The translations under genes were made by a program, and so were the position numbers. The notes under the pieces are model-generated. The model had not been told where the DNA came from, made no database searches, and saw nothing but the letters and a program-made list of their open reading frames with translations. DNA of 64,000 bases from Allacma fusca (taxonomy: Eukaryota; Arthropoda; Collembola; Symphypleona; Sminthuridae): contig OX359247.1 of NCBI GenBank assembly GCA_947179485.1, positions 7,965,060-8,029,059 on the forward strand, read 5' to 3'. Positions 53,901 through 64,000 of the stretch are shown here, piece after piece (position 1 is the stretch's first letter; each line of letters starts with the position of its first letter).

Positions 53901-56178
53901 CAAATACAAATCATGTCAGAGTTGGCAAGGAAGAGGCAACTTTGTAATACTGTTTTCGCTTCGACATGAATCCTCCCATATTTGTATGTGAACACAATAG
54001 GCGTGGGTAGATCCGTCCCTATAAAACATTGTTGGATGTAATGTACAAGGTAGAGGAAAAAATACATAAGCGGAAATTCCCTCCCATCAAAATCGACCGA
54101 CAACCAGTATTTCGTGGTTGAGGAAGCTCCTTTCGTTCAGAGAATCCACCAGTATTTCGTACACACACACAGGGACAAGCGGAAGGGATGACAACACCAC
54201 AATATATATCTATATATATTATCCCAACAAACACGTACACTCATATATCTAGAAGGTAGTATTCCTTCCCCCAAGTCCTAGTGCTCTGTAATAACATGAC
54301 AACACATAAACCGTATCAGTCATTCGTCCTCCTCAAAATCTTGAAATTTTTTAGGAGAAATAGGTCGGTGTGAAAAAAAAATTGAAAGGAGTTGAGAAAA
54401 TTCACGGGAGGATCTTCCCTTCAAAAAGTTGGATCTCCGCTCCCAACGAGACCAAGACGGATTGTCAAGGCAGTCAAGGGTGTTTACACGAACTGATGTC
54501 CATACATATGCACGGAATTGAGATAGTCTCACTTGAACGTCAGGAGCGACTAGCGACGCTATGACAGTGCTCCGAGTCTTATCGACACAAGCAAATCAAA
54601 TGACCAGGAACCCTAAAGTACTAAATCCTATGTGCTTGTGCTTAAACCCCTCTACAATCCTTGCATATGCACCTATATACATATGTATGTATTTCAAATA
54701 CAGTTTGTATATATGTTTGTAACACATGGACACTATATGAAGATGGACTGTCTATAGGTGGGCAGTTCCAGCTTCTATTAATAAGTTCATACTCCTCCGC
54801 TAATAATAACGCCACCGTCACGTCAATATGGTCAAGCCTAGAGCCCCTATGATCCAAACCAATTGGATTTTAAAATAGCTCAACTCCCTCAATTTCTGAC
54901 AGATGAGCCCAGCCCAGCAGAGAAATCGGATTAAAGTACCGATGACAGATAAAGAAGATAAAGCATCAGACAGAGTTGTATCACACTGCATCGGACTAGG
55001 ACTATACAATTTTTCCCCCCACCAGATAATTCATTTTGGTTTTGAAATCCCTTATATAAACTATAGGTCCGTTGGAAGTGTAGCTTCAAAAGAAAAATCA
55101 GCAGACACATAGAACCTCCTCCTCTCGTACAAACTTAGTGATCCGCATCGAAAGCTCAACCCAAAACTCATAGTTGAGTTGATAAGGGCCGGAAGATGAA
55201 ATGCCTTTTTTTCTCATAAAATTCCTCGAAAGAGTCCTCAAGGAAAGTAACGGTACTGTAGTAGTATATCTATCTATGTATATCTATTACTTTACCTACA
55301 AGAGTAGTTCCAAGCTTAGGAAGTTACCAGAAATCAGATCAAAACACGGAGCTCAAACATGTGTAAAAGTTGCAAACTCAAGGGATATTTTTTGAGTACA
55401 GTTCAAGCAACTGGAGTTTGTCTACTACTCAGGATACAGAGTTATGTTTGTTGCTTCCGGATCCGGTTTAAGCTCTACATTCTATGAATGGTGATTCACC
55501 CTATCTCACGTGGGTCACTGGAAATGTGCCTTTTACAACCCTGGGCTTCCCCTCTCTCATCCTCCTCACATGAGTCAGAATTGGACTCTCACTAGCCATT
55601 TCGGGTCCCGGCAACCTCTAATAATTATTCAAAATAAACCTCAGCAATGAAATGTGTTCCAGGGAAAGTTTACATAGGAGAAGTCACAGGAAGAAATGGA
55701 ACGTCAGAGACAGAATATTTCAGCTCTAAAAGTTTGGAACTGTACATACACAAAAAAAAGAGGGATAAAAAAATTTCATGGGAAAGTCCCACATGTATCT
55801 ATGTATGTACGCATATCTACATATCTACATATGTACATACATACCTACGTTCGTACATACAGTGTCTACACACAAGGCAGACCAATTCACATAGACAAAG
55901 ATGAAGAGCCCAGTTGAAAGGGATTGATTTTTAGTCTATTGATTTCCAGTCAAATCTAATTTAAATAGTTTGCATAACTTGAGAACCCGCCTAATTTATG
56001 GTGAATTTCAGCCGAGTTTGTCCTGCGGAGAGGACATTCTTTACACAGTGCAATTTCTAATCAAAACTTGGAAGGCGCTAGGATGTGGAACTAAATACCT
56101 GTCCCAGGGATGCATTACTATTCCATGTTTTATGCACGAGTGGAAGAGTGTGAGTCCGGATGCGAGCTTTCTTGTTTT

Positions 56179-56222
56179 GTTGCTGTTGCTGGTGCTGTTG
56201 TTGTTGTTGTTGTCGTCGTTGT
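56179..56222. repeat. (GTT)n-rich trinucleotide array
   Basis: GTT/GCT/GTC units, pure GTT in the centre. It is the only trinucleotide array of note in the window. Confidence 0.93.
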
Positions 56223-56668
56223 AGATGCGAAAAACAGTGGGGAGGGAGGAGAGGGACTAAGACAGGGAATTACAGATTGCTTGACTTTTGCTGGTTAATT
56301 GCATGTAACAAGCAGACACTCGTACGCACATAAACTAGTACAAGCTTATAGATTTGACAAGAGTCAGAGATAACTAATGTCCATGGACTGCGTCTCGGGC
56401 AGAGATAAAGAGCAACACAATGAGACAACAAGATATTTCCAAAGGAAATTCTTTCTTCGTCTTGTTCTCCTCCTCACCCATGGTACACTATGTAATGTAC
56501 TTGGGGGTACTTAAAGTTGAAAGCCTCGCATACTTATCATTTACGATAGCGTAACATGGTCTCTCCGTCCTCGTCCCCCCACTCTCTCATATGGGAGACG
56601 AAGTCAAGCCCGTGAATGCAGAGGAATTCATTGAAAGTAAAAAGTCTTCTCTGTGTGGCTCTGTATGT

Positions 56669-56671
<3 letters not shown>

Positions 56672-56707
<36 letters not shown>
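56672..56707. repeat. (CT)n microsatellite
   Basis: About 16 CT units, with one A near the right end. Confidence 0.96.
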
Positions 56708-56708
<1 letters not shown>

Positions 56709-56969
56709 ATGTGTACGCCACTGACTCGGAGAGAAAAATGTGAGAGAAACACATTAAGTATGTGCATGACTATATTATTGTATAAGTACAGACTCATCCT
56801 GTACGGTGTGATGCTCCTACGACGGTGTTTGTAGTCAGCGGGAGAAGGATTCGTTTTTCTCCCTTCTCTCGCCTTCAGCGACTAATCGTAACGGCTCCTC
56901 CGTCTGGTGTCGTACCAGCAATGGAACACTGGTTTCGAGTCCTGGTTTCATTCCTATTTACCACTTCTA

Positions 56970-56997
56970 CTATATCTACATATGTAGGTAGATATAG
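56970..56997. repeat. Perfect hairpin, 10-bp arms
   Basis: CTATATCTAC pairs exactly with GTAGATATAG across an 8-base loop. Inside it lies the 12-bp palindrome CTACATATGTAG. Confidence 0.92.
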
Positions 56998-59082
56998 ATA
57001 CATAGATAGATACTCCCCAGTAAAGTACAGCCCGCCTGAACTACCACGTTCAATTTCATATGTAAGAATTCATGCTGGAGACATGAATGGTATACGTGTG
57101 ATTGTACCAGAGGAAAGAGACAGTCCTCAAGGAAAAAGTGTTGCCGGGAAAAGAGGATTTATAGCATTTTTTAGCTTAATTGTTTTTTCTCGTTCTGTCG
57201 ACGCTTCACATCCCACATTCTCCTCCCTCCAACATGATGACGTCTATGAATTATCTCCGTTTGGTACACTAACAGACTCGTGGCCCTTTTAGTCAAGCCC
57301 AGCCATTGAGTGACTCCTTCCCTGTATACGTTGACACATATCTATATGTATGCTTGAGGTGCTCCTATGTTACTTCTCAAAATTCTGAGACACATTTCAA
57401 CAGCCTGAATGAAGGTTGAGGATATAAGCAATACGGATCAAAATAACTAATCAACTATTCCCCACCCAAGAAGTTACTTCGCCTGATTACCTACAAGTAT
57501 TTAGCATTATGTATCACGTAGGTATATGCACGTATTCTATGTATGTATGTGTTATGTGTAAAGCATTACAAAAGTAACGTACTGTTAGTTCCTGTTTTTT
57601 TCTTTTCTGTCATCGTCCCATTTAACTAGTGGAACACAGTTTGACCCAATTTTGCTCCCATGACGCCCTGTCAACTCAGCATCGCCCTTACCATTAATTT
57701 TATCAACCATAATATTAAAACTGTCAACATTGTTTAAATTAATAATACTAAGAATAGAACAAGGGATATTTCCTCGTTAAATCCGACGGCCTAGAAAAAT
57801 TCGAGCCAATGGAGCCTGAAAGCTACCAGCTACCATATTCTGAGAATAAAAGGTGCAATTTTTCAAAATTAAAATTCGGATTGTCAGGAAGTTTGAAATT
57901 ATTTAGATTTTTCCTACGGGGCTGGCACTTTCCATGATTTTAGTATGAACAGGTTTGAGAAAGTAAGCTAAAAAATTTTGTCAATGTGAGTATAGTTAAT
58001 ACTAAAGAGTAGTGTGAGTAGATTACGTTGAAAACAAGGGAACTGGGAGTCACTTAAAGAAGATGGAAATGTCATTTAAATTCTCTCACATCAAAACCAC
58101 TTAAGACTTGATTTGCATTTCCACAAGGAGCTGGCTTTGCCTACTTCCAAAAGCTCGGGAACCCCTTGGTAAAATATCATTGCAAGGAATTAACTCGTAC
58201 TGAAAGGAATTCATTACTGATTTAAATTGAATTTTACTTTACAGTACATTTCCTCTTGAAGTCATTGCCACAAGGAAACATGGTCCCTCCTAGGTGGCGA
58301 AACAACTTGAAGATGTCTTTTAATTGAGCTGGAGTCATTTAGATTGTGTGCAAGTGTGTGAGAAAATGTCTGTATGGGGGTTCCTAAGAGACTGCAGCGT
58401 GCTCCAAGACTTACACATCAGGGCGATACGGAGTAAAGTGCCTATTATAAATAATTAAACAAGTCTCGTCTCGTCAAGATGTGATACGATGCTCGGTTTT
58501 ATCGACAACAATTCACACGCTGTGATTTTATAGAGTTGCGCAGTTCCCAGCGTCATTGATGATGAGGCACAGTGAGCTAGAAAAATCTCTCCAGAGTTTT
58601 ACTCTATAACAGCATTGTTCCGTACAAATCGAGCGTTTTTAAAAATCTTTCTGGACTACACTCTGAAATTAAAAAATGGGAACGTTCAAAACTCAAAATC
58701 CAGTAATGTATGCAGTAAATAAACTACGCTCTGGGAATATATTTTACCATTTGTTTATTTGTAAAATACACACATGAGTTTAGAAAAAAAACTAGCAAAT
58801 TCTTTATGACACCATTGGGACGAACCTGTTTGAGCTTAGCAGTTACTCATTGAGGTACCGCCCTTATAAAATGAATCAGGTGAATCCACTCGGAAGAAAT
58901 AAAAATCATGGATTTATTGTAACATAATAGCTCTCTACTCCTTGCGTTTTGGACGTCCCTGCTGTACAAGATTTTACTGTTACAAGATGTTTTTTATGCC
59001 CTGTGTAGTTGCTTCTAGCAAAGAACTCCAATTTTAAATTAATTCCTCTGCTATAGATACCAAAAACCGTCAAATTAATAGG

Positions 59083-59148
59083 TGCGTAGGTATAATATAT
59101 ATAATAATATAATAATATAATAATATATATATATATAATGCGTAGGTA
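59083..59148. repeat. AT microsatellite flanked by a 10-bp direct repeat
   Basis: TGCGTAGGTA occurs at 59083-59092 and again at 59139-59148. Between them is a 46-bp run of ATA/TA units only. Confidence 0.92.
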
Positions 59149-59770
59149 GTGGCATCTCGGAAAAATTATATCGGAAATGAGAAGTATCTCAATTAGTTCG
59201 ATGGATGAGGCACAGCACAGCAAACTATCAAAAACACAATGGTTTTTTGAAAGGGAGGATTGATTACAACCATGTAAGAGAAGCTTTCATTACTTGGTCA
59301 AAAAGTAATGGACTACAGATTCATACATACATACATATGTATCTACAACTGTATAAAGTAGCTATCATTGAACAAATTAAGTTTCCCCTTCGGTGAGTCC
59401 AGTGAGCGACGTTAACGACATTCAATACTACACTGATTATCTCGGCTGGGAGCCTTAACTGACCAATATGAGTTGAAAGTTAGTCAAAGTCAAAGTAAAC
59501 ATTGGGCCAGGGAGAGAGCCAGCAGTCAACAAGAGGGTTTCGGGTTCATTATAGATTTTTTTTTATACATCCATTCCGTCCGTCCTCCCGTCCATGCAAT
59601 GCAATTGGAATGAACCGTTCGCTTTCTCTTGTACACACGAGTCCTTGGGCGGGTTGGTACTACACCGTTACGTTTGTAAGCTCTATTATAGAAGCCCCCA
59701 TCTAGAATAATTATTGGTATGCCCACAAAATCCTATGCTTGACTATGCATCTATCTTCAACGGCCTCAGA

Positions 59771-59832
59771 GCATGTACATATGTACATACATATGTACAT
59801 ACATATGTACTCTACATACGTACTGTACATGC
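59771..59832. repeat. TACATATGTA minisatellite inside 9-bp inverted ends
   Basis: The palindrome TACATATGTA repeats at 59776, 59788 and 59800, an exact 12-bp period. The whole is bounded by GCATGTACA (59771-59779) and its reverse complement TGTACATGC (59824-59832). Confidence 0.93.
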
Positions 59833-62060
59833 ACAGACTTGGTGAAGTTACAAGGAAATGTAGAATGCATGACTTACGCTGTGCCTTTCTTAATGTAATT
59901 TAGCCAATAACTTGAACTACTTGCGAAACTGAACTGGATGTACAAAAGCACACAAATAGTTTCTATAGAGCGTCTCAGAAAGTTGATAATAGGAACTGGG
60001 ACTTTGTAGGAGTAGACCTGATTTCCCTTCCTCAGAAACCCTCACATGACCGTTTTAAACAAATAATGCAGCATTACGGGCTGGAGGAGGACTCTCAAAC
60101 TCTCAGGTTGCCTTGAGGAACCTACTTCCTTCAATCCCCCTGTACTGTATATGGCATGGGCATTCTCCTGGTTTTGCATGCCTAGACCCCCTGTACGGGG
60201 CCCCGATGTATGACTCATATAGACTGTGTCCGTAAATGCATATGGGCCGAAGACTTGTACACATGAACGTTCAAGCATGATACCGTGAGTAAGTCAAAGT
60301 CGAAGGAAAAATCAATCTTGTTAAATATTTATGAGTTGGGGCTAGCATTACCAATAGCAACATGGATGGCTGTCTCGTCCAAGCTCCCGTAATATAGGGA
60401 AATAGGCAGACCCTCAAAAAGTTCTCTTGTATATATAGTAATAACCGTAAACAATGCTAACAGTTTGTTGGTCAAATAAACCTGGCTACTGGATAACCGC
60501 TATTTAATCCAAGATTGGATTTCACTATTTGTCCTGTGCCAATAATATTCCATTCCATGTGAAGGAGGCTCACGTCCAACTATTCCGAGCGCCAACTCAT
60601 GACAATCGACCTTTCCCTCCGACTCCCAACTCCTGGAGATACCTTATGCAACTTGTCGTATTGCTTAAGGTAAGGAGAAAACATGTTTGTCTCCTTCTCC
60701 TTTCATTACTCAATCCACGATCGTCTAAGCTGACGAGATAGGGAAAGGTTATACAATTAGTTTGTTTTTCCCTTGCCCCATCAAAATACTTGTGTAACTT
60801 GCAAACATTGATGTTTCATAGGGAGGATCTCTTAAAAGAAGGAAACCTTGAAAATAAAGGAAGGATTTCCCTCGTCGGTATAGATATGTAGGACCCAGTG
60901 GTCTGCAAACTTTTTAAAAGTGTACACAAAATTTAATAACATTTATTAGATTTGTATATGAGGAGTATTACAGGTTTTTATGTCTATTTGAACAAGTGAA
61001 ATAAATTGAATTTCTGACTTTCTTTTTATCAATAGATATTGATGGACGTCAAGAGAATCCTTCAAGATCTCCAAGTCGGAGAGTAATCACTCAATCAGTC
61101 GGATTAAAATGATTTGAATTGCGAGTTATTAGAAAATAAATTTAATAATGTCCTCTTGTGAAAAATGATGTCCCTCAAAATATGAGCGAATTGGGATGAA
61201 AACTGTCGTACAAAAATATATGTAATTACTTTGTATTCGCTTTTGCATGTAATTATGCATATACCTATATAATTGCATATGCACACAATCAACATATGAC
61301 TACATTTTTCTTTAATCCTGAAAACTCACGACACCACTCAAAAATATTTGACGGAAGAATCTCCCTCATTTCTTCTGTGGGAAACACTATGTAAAAAAAC
61401 AAGACTGCAATTTGCAGATAGGCAGAATTTTCATCATGAAAGCATACGCCATGCACCACACCGTCTCTCATCTCTCGGACGAGAAAGCTTACGCTTATTA
61501 AATAAAGTATGTACTTGTATGTAATTATACGTTCCTACAAGCTAGCAAAGACATCACACATTATTTGTGAAGCTTTATAGTGACCTACATTTTTACTTAT
61601 TGATGCCGCCGAGTCTCGATATTCTCTTCCTCTCCGGAAACTTTTAGCAAGTGTCTATGATTAAAATTTTAATGATTTAAATTAGTCCCTGGAAATAATT
61701 AATTATTAATTTGTGCTCTATTTTGTGCCATCCTTTATTTATTATAATAACGGAGCCTGGAAGGATGCCCATGGTGGCCGAATATACACTCACCATCGAC
61801 ATAATATCAATAAAGGTGTAACGGGAATTTCTCATTTTAAATATAAAAAAATGCAGTGGCCGGAGCAATTTGTTTTTTATATTTAAGTCATGTTACATCA
61901 AAGTTCTGAGATTCATTTAATTAAACTAACACAAGCATATTAGAAACTACAGAAATGCTGGAATCAAAACCATCCGGGTGTACACAGACGGGAACAAGAG
62001 ACGAAAAAATTATTAATTTTTTGAAGTACTGGCTTCAACAGTGTCTATAAAAATATATAT

Positions 62061-62077
62061 GTGTGTGTGTGTGTGTA
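62061..62077. repeat. (GT)n microsatellite
   Basis: Eight GT units after a short AT run. Confidence 0.94.
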
Positions 62078-62518
62078 CAGTCCTACATACGCACGAAGAT
62101 TTGGGAAGTAATTCCCTCATATATTAAATTTAAATTGAAATGGTCCTATCATTCCTGACGGATATATTTAAGCTTGCCTCTATCTCAATCCTGAACTGTC
62201 TACGTATGAACGTATGTACTTTGTTGTAGTTGTCCCAAGCGTGTCTGTATGTACATATGTGCATAGGTCCAGGACGCGGAGGTCTGTCGTAATAAATCCG
62301 ACCACAAAGAAAATCCAATGCTCCCTCATGAAGAATTGACAACCTCTTGGAAAATAATATTAAAAATCCTAATGTGGTCTCCCAATGACGGAGGAACTCG
62401 GATACTTTGATTTTGATCTTAGATTCCACGAATTTAATCTCCGTTTCCAACTACATACTAGGACAAGTCTCATCCTAGGAAATCATAGACGGAGCTTAAT
62501 GTACATAGCCTTCTGTAT

Positions 62519-63224
62519 GTGTATACTATAGGAGCAGCTGGTGCAAGGAAGACAAGACGATTCGAGAATTTTTTTTTTATCAACCACATATTAAACCATG
62601 TTTACCCGTTGCCTCTGGTCTCGAGCTGGGGAGTGATCAAAATGAAAAAGTCCCACATACCACTTCCATGGACCCAGACCCACTCCCTAATCCAAAAGGG
62701 AAGGGAAGAATTTATCCATGCTCTGACAAAGTCTCAAAACCTATCATGCGTTAGCGTTTGCACATCAAGTCAACCCAATACAATCATCCATCCGCTGACA
62801 TTCGTCTCATCATCATAAATTCATGGGGAAGTTTCTGAACAAATATGTCCCGTTGTATGAAAAAACTAAGGAAAACATATCATGTTTTATGTATGAAAGT
62901 ATTGGCTGGAGACATAGGAAATTATGCGGGAAAGTTGGAAGGCCCGATAAGCCTATAAACTCCATGGAGTGTTTGGAGGATATAAGAAAAGGCAAGAGTA
63001 TGACACTGTGTGACACACTCTCAAGTAGGCTAATAGAAAAAATCTTGAATGGCATTAGTTTCCCCCTTCCGCAGCCCTCCCCTCCACTATTTGTTCATAC
63101 AGTAGATGAAGTACTACTAGTAAAGCATCGGGACAAAACTACGCTTTGTCATATCCTCAATCCTGCATGCCGAATCAAGGACTCACACCGTATTAACGGG
63201 GGAAATTGTTCTTTCCCCATATGA
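62519..63224 (+). other. Two back-to-back plus-strand open frames, unrecognised
   Basis: One frame is open for 99 codons (62519-62818). Four bases after its stop, an ATG at 62823 opens 133 codons (MGKFLNKYVPLYEKTKENIS...) in another frame, with mixed charged and hydrophobic content. I see no known domain. The lengths are within what chance allows at this base composition. Confidence 0.12.
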
Positions 63225-63784
63225 GAACCATCTGTGAAAGTACTAGTTTCTACTGGCAACACCACATATCATAATCTTCACAAGTTTCGGCAAGCAGAGA
63301 CTTTTCTGCAAAAAACAAAAACTACACAGACCTGAGATCAACTGAGAACTCTTCAAGAGAGTTGGCCCATTGACTAGAATTTTATTGTCTGCTCCCCTGT
63401 CAGTGCGGGCAAAAGAGCCTAGCCAACAAGTGCCAGTGCCTACATACAAATAGACAAAAAATGCCTTGTGTACACACATACACACATACACACACGCAGT
63501 GTAAGTACACACATACAATCTATGTAGGTAAGGAACACTGGACCTATTACTACTCCCTAACGTAACTATTTCCGTCAAAAGCATCGTCACATTGTACGGA
63601 CACAAAGTGTGAGGAGAGGAATGAGAGGAAGAATGTCTACATGGAAGTAAAAGAGGGAACCCAAAACCAATTAAAACCAGAAGCCGGTACACTTTCACTT
63701 TTTGAGCTTTCCTTGTAGTAAGTAGTAAGTGCGTGAGGAAGAAAGTGGGCTGAGTCTCTCTTTCTTTCTCTCTCTTTTTCTATT

Positions 63785-63822
<38 letters not shown>

Positions 63823-64000
63823 TCTTTCCTCGTACCTACAATAAATTGAAGCCTCTTACAATAACGAAGAGGGAGTGAAGAGCGAAGCAAAATTCAACTA
63901 CGGACAATAAAAGCAAGGCAGGAGGACGCGAGGAGACTTTATGAGCTTCGCAATGGGAAACTCTCTAGCCCAACTTCCGTGTTTCTCCAAGAGGAATTAC
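63225..64000. other. Right end, no gene seen
   Basis: The notable content is the 75-bp pyrimidine tract. The 151-codon minus-strand frame at 63243-63698 passes through CA-rich repeats, carries a CVYVCMCV run, and is not supported as a gene. Confidence 0.5.
63755..63829. repeat. Interrupted (CT)n / (TTTC)n pyrimidine tract
   Basis: A 75-bp tract that is almost wholly pyrimidine on the plus strand, the longest such tract in the window. Confidence 0.95.

Larger units (their letters stand above)
39964..62518. other. Non-coding stretch, no identified gene
   Basis: This holds ten simple-sequence arrays and clusters of palindromic TACATA words (densest at 52.9-59.8 kb). The longest open frame is 155 codons on the plus strand at 56825-57292, which starts at a non-ATG codon and has no recognisable domain. 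The only splice-linked stretch noted is 41498-41717. Confidence 0.55.

Noticed and set aside
56825-57292. 155-codon plus-strand open frame
   Set aside because: It starts at a non-ATG codon, passes through TATC/GTAG repeats and shows no domain. Its length is near the chance maximum for 64 kb.
59771-59832. Regularly spaced repeats considered as a CRISPR-like array
   Set aside because: The spacing is only 12 bp with no unique spacers, and the context is an animal genome.
63243-63698. 151-codon minus-strand open frame
   Set aside because: Part of it comes from a CA-rich repeat giving Cys-Val-Tyr runs. No domain and no splice context.

Overview
This window looks like long non-coding DNA from an animal nuclear genome, with one exon I can identify with confidence. 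On the minus strand at 5021-5270 there is a 250-bp spliced exon coding for the coiled-coil segment of an ASPP-family protein (apoptosis-stimulating of p53 protein; PPP1R13B / TP53BP2 in vertebrates). It has a good acceptor and a GTAAGG donor. The family is animal-specific. The moderate GC (roughly 40% by eye), the many (GA)n and (CA)n microsatellites and the long non-coding stretches would suit an arthropod such as a crustacean, but the species call is a guess.

Layout. 1-5020 is sequence downstream of the ASPP exon in the gene's direction, and I recognise no following ASPP exon in it. 5271-64000 lies upstream in the gene's direction. I recognise neither the N-terminal RA-like (ubiquitin-fold) domain nor any other ASPP piece there. 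Most of the window is therefore probably ASPP intron, or intron plus intergenic DNA. One speculative minus-strand 5' exon with an ATG, good splice sites and matching phase lies at 38619-38745.

The rest holds about 27 simple-sequence arrays, mostly (GA/CT)n and (CA/GT)n, and many short, often perfect palindromes and hairpins built from TACATA/TATGTA and GTATCTAC/GTAGATAC words. A few open stretches carry splice-like ends or protein-like composition (3992-4224, 12830-12903, 20995-21392, 29131-29355, 39076-39653, 41498-41717, 62519-63224), but I cannot assign them to any family. At this base composition I estimate that the longest chance open frame in 64 kb would be about 135 codons. Apart from the frame holding the ASPP exon, the longest open frames are 149-155 codons, so length alone supports none of them.

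I found no convincing tRNA, rRNA, CRISPR array, transposon or virus-derived open frame. For its size the window looks notably poor in recognisable transposable elements. I found no clear new biological system. The most distinctive unexplained signal is the dispersed palindromic word family.
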